64,000 nt of DNA from JBEKIK01 sp963838495 (GCA_963838495.1 CAWIRC010000001.1:930001-994000), one strand, 5' to 3'. Counted from the stretch's first letter, positions 10,988-21,154 are shown. The notes: a model not told the origin generated them from the letters alone. A program made the numbers and translations.

Positions 10988-11093
10988 GGGATTTATCGGG
11001 CTGGAACGAGACGCAAAAAACCGGCCGACAATGGTTGCTTGCGCGAAGCGCTCCATGGTCCTCCTGGAAACTTGTAATATAAGGGAATATCGC

Positions 11094-12114
11094 ATGGAAC
11101 TGGGCATGATCGGACTTGGGCGGATGGGCACCAACATGGTGCGGCGCCTTTGCGCCCGGGCACCGGTGCGTGGTTTACGACATCCATGCCGAAGCGGTTG
11201 AGGCGCTTGTCAAAGAAAGGGCAGTTGGGACGACGTCGCTTGAAGATTTCGTTCATAAACTGAGCAAGCCGCGCACCATTTGGATGATGGTGCCCGCGGC
11301 CGCCGTCGATGCAACGCTTAAGGCCCTTGTCCCGCTTCTTGAGCGCGAGGACGTGGTCATCGACGGGGGCAATTCTTTTTACCACGACGACATCCGCCGC
11401 TTTGCCGAACTTCGACGGCAAGGAATTCAATATATTGACGTGGGGACCAGCGGCGGAGTTTGGGGGATGGAACGAGGATATTGCCTGATGATCGGCGGCG
11501 AGGAAGCGGCCGTCGGGCGGCTGGATCCCATTTTTGCCGCTCTTGCCCCAGGCATCGGGTCGGCACCGCGCACACCGGGAAGGGAGAAAACGGGCGGCAC
11601 CGCAGAGCATGGTTATTTACACTGCGGTTCGGCCGGGGCCGGTCACTTTGTCAAGATGGTGCACAACGGGATCGAGTACGGCGTCATGGCCGCCTATGCC
11701 GAGGGGCTGAACATCCTGCACCACGCCAATGCCGGCAAACGGAGGCAGACCGCCGATGCCGAGACCACTCCGCTGCGCCACCCAGAGCATTATCAGTATG
11801 ACCTGAACCTTGCCGACATAGCCGAGGTCTGGCGCCGTGGGAGCGTGATTGCTTCATGGCTTTTGGACCTGACCGCGATGGAACTTCTGGGCAATCCTGA
11901 TTTGGCGGATTTCAAAGGCCGGGTATCGGATTCTGGCGAGGGCCGCTGGACGATCATGGCCGCGATAGACGAATCGGCCCCGGCCCCGGTCATAAGCGCC
12001 GCGCTCTATGATCGTTTCAGTTCGCGCGGCAAGGCCGACTTCGCCGACAAGGTTCTATCGGCGATGCGTTACGGGTTCGGCGGCCACCTGGAAAAGAAGG
12101 GAGACGGCGGATGA
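11094..12114 (+). CDS. gnd: 6-phosphogluconate dehydrogenase, short form (frameshifted near N-terminus)
   Basis: Oxidative pentose-phosphate enzyme: 6-phosphogluconate plus NAD(P) to ribulose 5-phosphate and CO2. About 340 residues, the length of the short GndA/YqeC type. From ATG 11094 the N-terminus reads MELGMIGLGRMGTNMVRRL, a Rossmann GxGxxG motif. The frame then breaks in a G run at 11155-11161 and resumes as HRCVVYDIHAEA; adding two G residues gives the expected ARGHRCVVYD. Further motifs are VVIDGGNSFYHDD and the substrate/catalytic FVKMVHNGIEYG. Most of the protein (from codon 8 of an internal ATG at 11116) is open, but the NAD-binding start would be lost if the shift is real. It overlaps the next gene by ATGA, so the two are co-translated. 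Confidence 0.88.
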
Positions 12115-13530
12115 GCGAACCCGCCCCGGTAGTGTTTCTGCTGGACGTGGACAATACCCTGCTGGACAACGACAGGGTCATCGAAGATCTGAAACGTTAT
12201 CTGTCACAGGCGTTCGGCGCCGAACAAGGGGATCGCTATTGGGCGATTTTCGAGGAACGGCGCAGGGAACTCGGTTATGCCGATTATCTGGGCGCCTTGC
12301 AGCGCTACCGGCTTGAAAATCCGGGCGAACCAAATTTCCTGCAAGTTTCTTTTTACCTGTTGGAGTACTCCTTTGCCAATCGCCTGTATCCCGGCTCGCT
12401 GGACGTCGTCGAGCGTCTCGGCACTTGGGGGCCCACCGTAATCCTGTCCGACGGCGACGTCATCTTTCAGCCGCGCAAGGTCCAGAGTTCCGGGCTGTAC
12501 GAAGCGGTCAATGGCCGCGTGCTGATCTACGTCCACAAGGAGCAGCAACTGGAAGACATTGAAAAGCGCTACCCGGCGCGGCACTACGTGCTTGTCAACG
12601 ATAAGCTGCGAATCCTGAGCGCGTTCAAGAAGGCCTGGGGCTCACGCCTGACGACCATATTCCCGCGCCAGGGACACTATGCCCGCGATGCCGAGCTGCT
12701 GGCCGCATATCCGCCCGCGGATATCACAATCGAGCGCATTGGCGAATTGCTCGCATATGACCTGCCGGCCATGCTGGCAGGCGCTGGGGCCGGCGGCGCC
12801 AAGATCGACGCTGGCATGTCCGAAAAAGAAACAACGAAAGAGTCAAAAGAACCGGTGAAAGTGCTGGTAATCGACGTGGGCGGGACGCACGTCAAGATTT
12901 TGGCCTCCGGCCAGGATACACACCGGAAGTTTGTCTCGGGGCCGTCGCTGACGGCGGAGGATATGGCATTGAAGGTTTTGAAGGCCGCCAAGGGCTGGGA
13001 TTACGACGTGGCATCGATTGGCTATCCGGGCCCGGTTCTTCGGGGCAAACCCGTCGCGGAGCCGCACAACCTGGGGCCGGGCTGGGTCGGCTTTGACTTC
13101 GAAGAGGCGCTGGGTTGCCCGGTCAAGGTCATCAACGACGCAGCCATGCAAGCCCTGGGGAGCTATAAGGGAGGAAAAATGCTGTTCCTGGGATTGGGAA
13201 CAGGTCTTGGATCGGCCATGGTCATGGACGGGAAAGTCGAGCCCATGGAACTGGGCCATCTCCCTTATAGAAAAGGGACCTACGAGGATTATTTAGGAAC
13301 TAGCGGCTTAAATCGCGTGGGAAAAAGGAAATGGCGGCGTTATGTTGAAGACGCGGTGGAACGTCTGATCGCCGCCCTCGAACCCGACGACGTGGTCCTG
13401 GGCGGAGGCAACGTGGCGCAAACTCAAGACGCTGCCTCCAGGTTGCCGGGAGGGTGAAAACGCAAATGCGTTCCTGGGAGGATTTAACCTGTGGGAAAAC
13501 GCCAAAATCCCCGGGGGAAAAGGGCTCTGA
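12111..13530 (+). CDS. HAD hydrolase fused to polyphosphate-type glucokinase (ROK fold), frameshifted C-terminus
   Basis: Residues 1-230 form a HAD-like phosphatase (motif I FLLDVDNTLLDND, then VILSDGD). Residues about 245-450 form a ROK/polyphosphate glucokinase: LVIDVGGTHVKILASG (phosphate-binding loop), SIGYPGPV, VINDAAMQALGSYKGG with the catalytic Asp, and FLGLGTGLGSAMV. A Met in the linker (12818, MSEKETTKESK) looks like an old start of a separate kinase gene, so the fusion may be recent or may come from a lost stop. The raw frame stops at 13457, but one extra base at 13415-13419 displaces KLKTLPPGCREGENANAFLG, the normal family C-terminus, which ends at 13530. It follows gnd with an ATGA overlap. 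Together they suggest glucose phosphorylation feeding the pentose-phosphate route. Confidence 0.85.
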
Positions 13531-13595
13531 AATCATATATGGCGCGTGATTGCTCCCATGCAATCAACGGTCTTGCGATATAAGCGCCGTCGCGG

Positions 13596-13623
13596 TTGAT
13601 ATAAGAGGGAGTTCTTGTATAAT
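13596..13623 (+). promoter_or_regulatory. Sigma-70-type promoter for the GH43 gene
   Basis: TTGATA at 13596-13601 and TATAAT at 13618-13623, spacer 16 bp, about 107 bases before the GH43 start. A match to consensus only; not a demonstrated start. Confidence 0.6.
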
Positions 13624-13729
13624 GCAAATTATGCAGTAAAAATGGTCGTTTTTCCGCAGATGCCGAACGCTTTAATTATTTTCTTCGTTCGCAAAACGAT
13701 ATGCAACGTCTGCCCCAAAGGAGCAAACC

Positions 13730-15487
13730 TTGAGCATGCAAACGTTTCAGTGGAGGTGTAAATTCCTTAAAGGATTGTTGATCGGCATTTTCGCCATTGC
13801 AACTTCTTCCGCGGTTTGGATTCGGGTCTCCGATTCGGCCGAAGCCGGCGACAAAACGGGCAGCGATAAATCGCAAATCGCAGGCATTGATAAGCCCGCT
13901 GCCGATACTAATCACCCATTTCCCTGGCAAGCGGACAACGGCGACGGCACGTATAAAAATCCCATCATCTTCGCCGATTATTCCGATCCCGACGTGATCC
14001 GCGACGGCGATGATTTTTATCTCACCGCTTCCAGTTTTAGTTGTTTTCCGGGCCTGCCGGTATTGCACTCCAAGGACCTGGTAAATTGGACCATCATCGG
14101 ACATGCGATCAATAAACATCCCATGGCCGAGCAGTTTGCCAAACCATTCCACGGCGGCGGCGTGTGGGCCCCGGCAATCCGCCTCCACAACGGCGAGTTT
14201 TTCATCTTTTTCGGCGATCCGGACAACAGCATTTACATGGTCAAGGCCAAGAATCCCGCCGGTTCGTGGGATCCGCCGGTTCTGGTGAAAAAAGCCAAAG
14301 GCTGGATCGACACTTGCCCATTCTGGGATGATGACGGCCAGGCGTATCTGGTGCATGCCTTTGCCGGTTCCCGCGCGGGGGTAAAAAACATATTGCACAT
14401 CAACCGCATGAGCCCGGACGGAACCAAGCTTCTGGACGAAGGCAAACTCGTAGTCAACGGCAACGCCGGTTCATACGAAACCGTCGAAGGTCCGAAGCTT
14501 TACAAGCGCAACAATTATTATTACATCATGGCGCCGGGCGGCGGCGTGTCGCGCGGATATCAGATCGTATTCCGTTCAAAGAACATTTATGGGCCTTACG
14601 AATCGCGCATTGTCATGGATCAAGGATCGACCGACATTAACGGCCCGCACCAGGGCGGCTGGGTGGAAACACCATCCGGCGAAGGCTGGTTCATCCACTT
14701 TCAAGAATATCTGCCTTATGGCAGGATCGTGCACCTCCAGCCAGTCAAGTGGGTCAACGATTGGCCGGTGATGGGCGAAGATCCCGCCGGCCATGGCAAA
14801 GGCCAACCGGTGCTTACCCATCGCAAGCCCGACGTAGGCCGTTCATATCCGATTGCCTTTCCGCAAACCAGCGACGAATTCGACGGTCCGAAACTGGGCC
14901 TCCAGTGGCAATGGTTCGCGAATTACATGGATGACTGGATTTCTCTGACTGACAGGCGGGGATTCCTCAGCATGGCCGCGGTGGCCACGGATGACGCCGC
15001 GCCGCTTTCCGATCACCCCAACCTGTTATTGCAGAAATTTCCCGCCGAAAAATTCATGGTTACCACGCGGATCGACACGGCGCGTCTGGAAGACGGCGAC
15101 CGCGTGGGTTTGGTGGTCGCCGGCCGGGCAACCGCTGCCTTGCAGGTTCAAAAAAATCCCGACGGACTAAAGATAATCCATACAGTGTCCAAAGTCCGGC
15201 AACAGGCGGGTCCGGGTCCCAGTCCCGCCGACCGTGAAACAGAATCCGCGGCCGCGCCGGGGCCGATCATCTTTCTGCGCGTCAAGGTGACGCCGCGCGG
15301 CGTATGCACTTTCAGTTATAGTTCCGACGGCAGTCGATACACCGATATCGGCCGACCTTTTACGGCGGTGAACGATCACTGGATCGGGGCAAAAGTGGGA
15401 CTATTCTGCGACGCCCCAGCAGGCCACCATTCAACCGGCCGCACCGACGTGGATTGGTTCCGCTTCGAGCTAATAGCGGCACAATAA
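13730..15487 (+). CDS. Secreted GH43 glycosidase (beta-xylosidase / arabinofuranosidase-like)
   Basis: 585 residues, intact. The start is either TTG 13730 (AAGGAG six bases upstream) or ATG 13736; both give a hydrophobic signal segment (LLIGIFAIATSSAVW). The five-bladed GH43 domain carries its three carboxylates: Asp in DYSDPDVIR (about 83-91), Asp194 in GWIDTCPFWDDDG, and Glu253 in TVEGPKLY. GVWAPAIRLHNGEFFIFF is also typical. From about residue 380 (DEFDGPKLGLQWQW onward) comes the C-terminal beta-sandwich found in many GH43 exo-enzymes. This points to xylan or arabinan side-chain breakdown in the periplasm or outside. The gene has its own promoter and is followed by the DUF1549 gene after 220 bases, probably a separate unit. 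Confidence 0.9.
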   Translation: MSMQTFQWRCKFLKGLLIGIFAIATSSAVWIRVSDSAEAGDKTGSDKSQIAGIDKPAADTNHPFPWQADNGDGTYKNPIIFADYSDPDVIRDGDDFYLTASSFSCFPGLPVLHSKDLVNWTIIGHAINKHPMAEQFAKPFHGGGVWAPAIRLHNGEFFIFFGDPDNSIYMVKAKNPAGSWDPPVLVKKAKGWIDTCPFWDDDGQAYLVHAFAGSRAGVKNILHINRMSPDGTKLLDEGKLVVNGNAGSYETVEGPKLYKRNNYYYIMAPGGGVSRGYQIVFRSKNIYGPYESRIVMDQGSTDINGPHQGGWVETPSGEGWFIHFQEYLPYGRIVHLQPVKWVNDWPVMGEDPAGHGKGQPVLTHRKPDVGRSYPIAFPQTSDEFDGPKLGLQWQWFANYMDDWISLTDRRGFLSMAAVATDDAAPLSDHPNLLLQKFPAEKFMVTTRIDTARLEDGDRVGLVVAGRATAALQVQKNPDGLKIIHTVSKVRQQAGPGPSPADRETESAAAPGPIIFLRVKVTPRGVCTFSYSSDGSRYTDIGRPFTAVNDHWIGAKVGLFCDAPAGHHSTGRTDVDWFRFELIAAQ

Positions 15488-15709
15488 AAATACTTTCTAA
15501 ATCATATTGGACTTAAATTGCAAGTCTCTGATAAACAAGAACTTGCAATCGTTTTCTCTTCTTTCGGTATTTGGTCGATGGTATTATGGATTTCGAGGAT
15601 GCGGCAGACCATCGAGTCGTTTAACAATTTCTGGTGTTAAATTCTTTAGCGGGTTATACTTAGTTATTGAACTTCAGAGATAGAACTCGCTGACCAGGCC
15701 GGACTGAAA

Positions 15710-17290
15710 ATGAAGTCATTATTGGTTTTTGCGGTTGTCTTGACCGCGGCCACCGCCGATAGAGGGGCAACAAGGGCGCCGTTACTCCCTTTTGAAAGCC
15801 CGGCTAATGTAGCCCCCCAAGGCAAAATTGACGAACTGGTTTTCGCCAAACTGAAACACCTGGGCATTCAGCCTGCCGCGGTCTGTTCGGATGCGGTCTT
15901 TGTGCGGCGGGTATATTTGGACGTCATCGGCACGCTCCCCACCGCCCAGGAAGCAAAAGAATTCATCTCCGACCAGAACCCGAAAAAACGCAAAATCCTC
16001 ACCGATCGTCTTTTAGAGCGAAAGGAGTTTGCCGATTACTGGGCCATGAAATGGAGCGATTTGCTCCGGGTGAAGTCCGAGTATCCCATCAACTTATGGC
16101 CCAATGCCGTGCAGTCGTATCATCGCTGGATCCGAACCTGCATCAAGGACAACATGCCGTACGATCGTTTTGTCCGGGAGATGCTCACGGCCAACGGCAG
16201 CAATTTCAACGTGCCGCAGGTGAATTTTTACCGCGCAGTTCAAAACCGGGAACCGGCGGGCATCGCTGAGGCCGTGGCCTTGACTTTCATGGGCGTGCGG
16301 GCGGAAAGCCGGCCCGGCCAGAAGTGGACGGAAATGGGCGTATTTTTCTCGCAGCTTCAATACAAGCCTACCGAGCAGTGGAAAGAGGAGATTGTCATAT
16401 TTGATCCGGGAAAGAACTCCGCGCAATCCACGGCCGACGCTCCGATAGAAGCGGTTTTTCCCGACGGCACGCCGGCCAAGCTGCTTCCGGGCCAGGACCC
16501 GCGCGAAGTTTTCACGAATTGGCTGATCGCGCCAAAAAATCCATGGTTCGCGCGGAACATAGTAAACCGCATCTGGTCGTGGTTGTTGGGACGGGGGATC
16601 ATTCACGAGCCGGACGACGTCCGCCCGGACAACCCGCCGGTCAATCCCGAACTGCTGGCCTACCTGGAGCATGAGTTGGTTTCCTCGCATTATGATCTGA
16701 AGCGCATTTACCGGCTGATTTTAAATTCAAAAACCTATCAGCTTTCCTCCATAACTGAGACAAACAATCCTCAGGGGGACGCTTATTTTTCACATTATTT
16801 GCCGCGCAGGTTGGAGGCGGAGGTGCTCATCGACGCCGTCTGCCAGATAACCGGCACAACGGAGAAATATTCCAGTCCAATTCCCGAGCCTTTCACTTTC
16901 ATTCCCGAGAACCAGCGCTCGATCGAACTGGCAGACGGCAGCATTAGCAGCTCGTTTTTGGAGATGTTCGGGCGGCCTTCGCGCGACACCGGCCTGGAAT
17001 CGGAGCGCAACAATCGCCCCTCGCCCGACCAAGAATTGCACCTCTTGAATTCAACGCATATCCGCCGCAAAATCGAGCAAAGCGCCAAGCTTAGAGAAGT
17101 GCTGCAATCGAAGAACAAGCCGCGGGAAATCATCGATGAGCTTTATTTAACGATCCTTTCGCGATATCCCACCGACGATGAATTGATAATAATCCGAGAC
17201 TATGCCCAACAGGGCCATGAAGGCCGACGCCCCATGATGGACCTTGTCTGGGCATTGCTCAACAGCGCGGAGTTTTTATACAGGCATTAG
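15710..17290 (+). CDS. DUF1549/DUF1553 domain protein
   Basis: 526 residues with a signal peptide (SLLVFAVVLTAATA). The first half is DUF1549: IDELVFAKLKHLGI, then FVRRVYLDVIGTLPTAQEA and the conserved FADYWAMKWSDLLRVKSE. The second half is DUF1553: FARNIVNRIWSWLLGRGI, LLAYLEHELVSSHYDLKRIY, LPRRLEAEVLIDAVCQITG, and the closing NSAEFLYRH. It lacks the N-terminal cytochrome-c-like domain present in many larger family members. These proteins are expanded in planctomycetes and nearly always sit beside a DUF1501 gene, as here. Roles in surface complexes or polysaccharide handling are suggested only by context; no reaction is known. Confidence 0.92.
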   Translation: MKSLLVFAVVLTAATADRGATRAPLLPFESPANVAPQGKIDELVFAKLKHLGIQPAAVCSDAVFVRRVYLDVIGTLPTAQEAKEFISDQNPKKRKILTDRLLERKEFADYWAMKWSDLLRVKSEYPINLWPNAVQSYHRWIRTCIKDNMPYDRFVREMLTANGSNFNVPQVNFYRAVQNREPAGIAEAVALTFMGVRAESRPGQKWTEMGVFFSQLQYKPTEQWKEEIVIFDPGKNSAQSTADAPIEAVFPDGTPAKLLPGQDPREVFTNWLIAPKNPWFARNIVNRIWSWLLGRGIIHEPDDVRPDNPPVNPELLAYLEHELVSSHYDLKRIYRLILNSKTYQLSSITETNNPQGDAYFSHYLPRRLEAEVLIDAVCQITGTTEKYSSPIPEPFTFIPENQRSIELADGSISSSFLEMFGRPSRDTGLESERNNRPSPDQELHLLNSTHIRRKIEQSAKLREVLQSKNKPREIIDELYLTILSRYPTDDELIIIRDYAQQGHEGRRPMMDLVWALLNSAEFLYRH

Positions 17291-17293
17291 AAC

Positions 17294-17405
17294 AGAGATT
17301 AGAGATTAGAGATTAGAGATTAGAGATTAGAGATTAGAGATTAGAGATTAGAGATTAGAGATTAGAGATTAGAGATTAGAGATTAGAGATTAGAGATTAG
17401 AGATG
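17294..17405. repeat. Heptanucleotide tandem repeat (AGAGATT)
   Basis: Fifteen perfect copies of AGAGATT (17294-17398) and one imperfect copy (to 17405), starting four bases after the DUF1549/1553 stop and ending about 39 bases before the DUF1501 start. Slipped-strand copy change here would alter the spacing between the two genes without touching either coding sequence. Assembly of the copy number may be uncertain. Confidence 0.95.
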
Positions 17406-17443
17406 AGAGTGAAGAGAGTAATATGTACAGGAGTAGAACTTTG

Positions 17444-18772
17444 ATGAAGGGAATTTGCATGACCAGGCGCGAAGCAATGCGCCGCGGACTGGCTGCCGCG
17501 GGCGGTTTTCTGCTGGCCAACGGCATCGGCCTGCCCGCATGGGCCGAAACAAAGGCGGTCAATGCCAAGGCCAAGTCGATGATCCAGATCTGGATGTGGG
17601 GCGGCCCGTCGCACTTGGACACCTTCGATCCCAAGCCCCAGGCCGGCTACGACTATTGCGGTCCGCTGAACAAGCCCATTTCGACCAACGTGGACGGGAT
17701 CGTGATCGGTGAACTGCTGCCCATGCTTGCCAAGCAAGCCGACAAATATTCCATCATCCGCAGCATGACGCACGGCATAAACGCCCACGAAACGGCTTCA
17801 TACATGGTTCAAACGGGGCGCAAGCCGGGCGAGCGCCTGGTGTACCCCGGCGTCGGGGCGGTTGTCACGCTTTACAAGGGCTATGACGCCGGTTATCAGG
17901 GATTGATTCCGCCTTATATTGTACTTACCGAGCCGCAGGGGCGGTTTTCCGAGGCGGGATTTCTCGGCAATCGCTATAAACCCTTCGCCACCGGCGGCGA
18001 TCCCGCCCAGGCCAAATTCGCCGTGGAGGGAATCGTGGCCCAAGGCGTCACCGATGAACAACAACGAGACCGGCGCGAATTTCTCCATAAGTTGAATACC
18101 TTCGAACACGCGATGAAAGACGACGCTTCGGTAAAAGTCTTGACCACGTCGGAGGAACAAGCATACGACTTGATTCTGGGCGACTCCGGCAAACTCTTCG
18201 ATCTCGCCCAGGAAAAAAACGAGTTGAGAGACCGCTATGGCCGCAATACATTCGGGCAGTCTTGCTTGATGGCGCGGCGGCTGGTTGAAAAAGGCGTCCC
18301 TTTTGTCACCATCAACTACAAAGGCTGGGACACGCACAAGCAGCATTTCCAGATCATGCGGCGGAAACTGCCGGAAATGGACAAGGCCATGGCGACCCTG
18401 CTGGAAGATTTGTCCGATCGCGGCCTGCTTGAAAGCACCATCGTCTGGTGGAGCGGCGAGTTCGGCAGGACGCCCAAGGTCATGTGGGAAGAGCCTTGGA
18501 ACGGCGGACGGGGACACTGGGGAGCGGTTTTCTCGGCCGTGCTGGCCGGCGGCGGATTCAAAGGCGGCCACGTGGTCGGCGCTTCGGATGCAAAAGGCGA
18601 AGAGGTAAAGGAACGGCCCGTGTATCCGGTCGATTTCATCGCCAGCATGTATGAGCTGCTGGGAATCGATCCAGACGGAAAATTGCCCAATTCACAGGGA
18701 CTTTCGGTTCGCGTGACGCCGTCGGCCGAAGAAGGCGTGAAAATGGGCGGGCGATTAAAGGAAATAATGTAA
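17444..18772 (+). CDS. DUF1501 protein with twin-arginine signal
   Basis: About 443 residues. ATG 17444 is preferred: CAGGAG lies 10 bases upstream and the product then begins MKGICMTRREAMRRGLAAAG, a twin-arginine export signal; an ATG at 17423 would add seven residues. DUF1501 features follow: MIQIWMWGGPSHLDTFDPKP, MLAKQADKYSIIRSMTHGI, VPFVTINYKGWDTH, and STIVWWSGEFGRTPK. The fold is related to the alkaline phosphatase/sulfatase superfamily, but a reaction for DUF1501 is not established. It is almost always linked to DUF1549/1553 genes, as here, suggesting joint work in the periplasm. The heptanucleotide repeat lies directly upstream. Confidence 0.92.
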   Translation: MKGICMTRREAMRRGLAAAGGFLLANGIGLPAWAETKAVNAKAKSMIQIWMWGGPSHLDTFDPKPQAGYDYCGPLNKPISTNVDGIVIGELLPMLAKQADKYSIIRSMTHGINAHETASYMVQTGRKPGERLVYPGVGAVVTLYKGYDAGYQGLIPPYIVLTEPQGRFSEAGFLGNRYKPFATGGDPAQAKFAVEGIVAQGVTDEQQRDRREFLHKLNTFEHAMKDDASVKVLTTSEEQAYDLILGDSGKLFDLAQEKNELRDRYGRNTFGQSCLMARRLVEKGVPFVTINYKGWDTHKQHFQIMRRKLPEMDKAMATLLEDLSDRGLLESTIVWWSGEFGRTPKVMWEEPWNGGRGHWGAVFSAVLAGGGFKGGHVVGASDAKGEEVKERPVYPVDFIASMYELLGIDPDGKLPNSQGLSVRVTPSAEEGVKMGGRLKEIM

Positions 18773-18824
18773 GAACCATATGTGTATTCGCCCGGGGCAA
18801 GTTATGAAAATCGTTGAGGATTTC

Positions 18825-21074
18825 ATGAATTTGCATGTATGGCGCAACATTCTCAGATTAGCGCTATTTCTGGCGACCTCGCCTGCTGCGTGGGCACAGC
18901 CCAATCCACCGCATATTGGTTACGCTTATCCGGCAGGCGGCCGGCAGGGCGAAACATTGCATCTGACCCTGGGGGGACAATATCTCGAAACTGCCGATAA
19001 TGTGTATGTAACCGGCGGCGGCATTCAGGCTAAGGTTTTGGATGTCATCAAACTGCTGAATCCCAAACAGGTCAACGATTTGAGGGAAAAGCTGCAAGAG
19101 CTGCAAAAACGACCAAAAGACGCAGAAATAGTCAAGGAAATGATGGAAATCAGGAACAAGCTCAGCGATTTCCAGAACAAGCGAAACAATCCGGCGCTTG
19201 CGGAAAAGGTCGTTTTAGAAATAAAAATCGCCGCCGACGCCGAGCCCGGCCAACGCGAACTCCGCCTGGCAACGGCGAACGGCCTGTCAAATCCGCTTTT
19301 TTTTCACGTCGGTGAACTTCCGGAATTCCGCAAGGAGGCAGTTAAATACAGCCCCGATCCCACGACCGGCAAGGGCCCCGAAGGTCCCGGCCAACCGCCG
19401 AGCGCAAAACGTGAACAGGTTGCAAATATTACGCTCCCTACCGTGATAAACGGCCAAATCATGCCCGGCGGCGCGGATCGATACAGGTTTCAGGCCCGCA
19501 AGGGCCAGCACCTGGTTATCGCCGCAAGTGCGCGGGAATTGCTACCGTACCTGGCCGACGCCGTTCCCGGCTGGTTTCAGGCGGCAGTAGCGCTATATGA
19601 TTCCAATGGCAGTGAGTTGGCATACGATGACCACTATCTTTTCCATCCCGATCCGGTCCTGTATTGCAAGATCCCCAAGGACGGCCAGTACACGCTGGAA
19701 ATCCGGGACTCGCTTTATCGCGGACGGGAGGATTTTGTGTATCGCATAGCCGTGGGCGAGTTGCCGTTTGTGACCGGTGTTTTTCCCTTGGGCGGGCAGG
19801 CCGGCGCCGAGACCGCCGTGGAACTAAAGGGCTGGAATCTGCCCGTGCAAAAGCTCACCATGGATGCAAAAGGCAAAGAGCCCGGTATTATTCCATTAAC
19901 CGTACGCCGCGGGTTGGTTAACTCCAACGCCGTGCCTTTTGTCGTGGATGACTTTCCGGAATGCTTGGAAAAAGAACCAAACGATGGACCGGACGTCGCC
20001 CAAGAGGTAACTCCGCCGATTATAATCAACGGACGGATAGATAAACCGGGCGATTGGGACGTATTCCGTTTTCAAGGCCGCAAGGGACAGGAAATAGTGG
20101 CCCAAGTAGATGCCCGGAAACTCGATTCGCCATTGGATTCCGTGCTCAAACTGACCGACGTACCGGGAAGGCAACTGGCGTTCAATGACGATTACGGCGA
20201 CAAGGGGGCGGGCTTAAGCACGCATCACGCGGATTCATATTTAACGGCCACGCTGCCTGCCGATGGCACTTATTATTTATACCTGGGCGATGCCCAGCAC
20301 AAGGGCGGGGTGGAATACGCCTATCGCCTGCGGATAAGCGAGCCGCGGCCCGATTTTGCCTTGCGGGTAGTGCCTTCCAGTATCAACGTCCGCGCCGGGG
20401 CGTCGGTTCCCATCACGGTTTATACTTTGCGTAAGGACGGATTTAGTGGGGAAATAGCCCTGGCTTTAAAAGACGCTCCCAAAGGATTCGCCCTAAGCGG
20501 CGGTCGTGTGCCGGCAAACCAGGACCAGGTGAAACTTACGCTAAAGGCCCCGGCAACCGCCCTGGAAAAACCATGCACTCTCTCGATTGAAGGCCGGGCG
20601 AAGATAAACGGCCGGGAAATCTTCCGCCGGGCAGTGCCAGCGGAAGACATGATGCAAGCCTTTATTTATCACCATCTTGTGCCGATGAATGATCTTTTGG
20701 CCGCGGTGCCGGAACGCATACGGCCCAGGGCGCCGATGAAATACCTGGGCGAAGCGCCCGTAAAAATTCCCGCCGGTGGAACCGTGCAAATGAAATTTTC
20801 CATAATCACCGGTCCGATGCTGGAGCAGGTTCAATTCGCTTTAAGCAATCCGCCCGAAGGGATTACCGCCCAAAATGCCCCGCCGGCCCAGGACGGCATG
20901 GTCCTGGTCCTGAGCGCGGACGACGAAAAGGTCAAGCCCGGCCTGAAGGGAAACCTGATTATCGAGGCCACGGCCGAAAGGGCCGTAAATCCCGGCGGCG
21001 GAGTGCAAAAGGCGGCTAAAAAACGGGTGTCGCTGGGTTTTTTGCCGGCCATCCCGTTTGAAGTGATTGATTGA
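18825..21074 (+). CDS. Secreted protein with pre-peptidase C-terminal (PPC)-type domains
   Basis: About 750 residues. ATG 18825 (GAGGA upstream) begins a clear signal peptide, NILRLALFLATSPAAWA; ATGs at 18780 and 18804 are in frame alternatives. Immediately after comes GYAYPAGGRQGETLHLTLGG, an IPT/TIG-like opening. A charged, probably coiled segment follows (LREKLQELQKRPKDAEIVKE). Two PPC-like beta-sandwiches follow, marked by ADRYRFQARKGQHLVIAASA and GDWDVFRFQGRKGQEIVAQV and by YTLEIRDSLYRGRED. The C-terminal third is further beta-rich domains. This is the third gene of the DUF1549/1553-DUF1501 set, on the same strand with short gaps, so the three are probably one operon. A role in binding carbohydrate or holding the complex together is inference. 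Confidence 0.88.
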   Translation: MNLHVWRNILRLALFLATSPAAWAQPNPPHIGYAYPAGGRQGETLHLTLGGQYLETADNVYVTGGGIQAKVLDVIKLLNPKQVNDLREKLQELQKRPKDAEIVKEMMEIRNKLSDFQNKRNNPALAEKVVLEIKIAADAEPGQRELRLATANGLSNPLFFHVGELPEFRKEAVKYSPDPTTGKGPEGPGQPPSAKREQVANITLPTVINGQIMPGGADRYRFQARKGQHLVIAASARELLPYLADAVPGWFQAAVALYDSNGSELAYDDHYLFHPDPVLYCKIPKDGQYTLEIRDSLYRGREDFVYRIAVGELPFVTGVFPLGGQAGAETAVELKGWNLPVQKLTMDAKGKEPGIIPLTVRRGLVNSNAVPFVVDDFPECLEKEPNDGPDVAQEVTPPIIINGRIDKPGDWDVFRFQGRKGQEIVAQVDARKLDSPLDSVLKLTDVPGRQLAFNDDYGDKGAGLSTHHADSYLTATLPADGTYYLYLGDAQHKGGVEYAYRLRISEPRPDFALRVVPSSINVRAGASVPITVYTLRKDGFSGEIALALKDAPKGFALSGGRVPANQDQVKLTLKAPATALEKPCTLSIEGRAKINGREIFRRAVPAEDMMQAFIYHHLVPMNDLLAAVPERIRPRAPMKYLGEAPVKIPAGGTVQMKFSIITGPMLEQVQFALSNPPEGITAQNAPPAQDGMVLVLSADDEKVKPGLKGNLIIEATAERAVNPGGGVQKAAKKRVSLGFLPAIPFEVID

Positions 21075-21097
21075 AACATGGAAAGAGGAAAATAGCG

Positions 21098-21140
21098 TCG
21101 GCCCTCACCCCCTACCCCTCTCCCAAAGGGAGAGGGGAGA
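21098..21140. repeat. Palindromic dispersed repeat copy (CCTCTCCCAAAGGGAGAGG type)
   Basis: CCCTCACCCCCTACCCCTCT followed by CCCAAAGGGAGAGGGGAG. It is the same family as copies at 6831-6868, 26690-26727, 44652-44695 and 61444-61494. Confidence 0.85.
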
Positions 21141-21154
21141 AGCGTCAATTATTT

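Noticed and set aside
17294..17405. CRISPR array
   Set aside because: Units are 7 bp with no spacers, so it is a simple tandem repeat. No cas genes are nearby.
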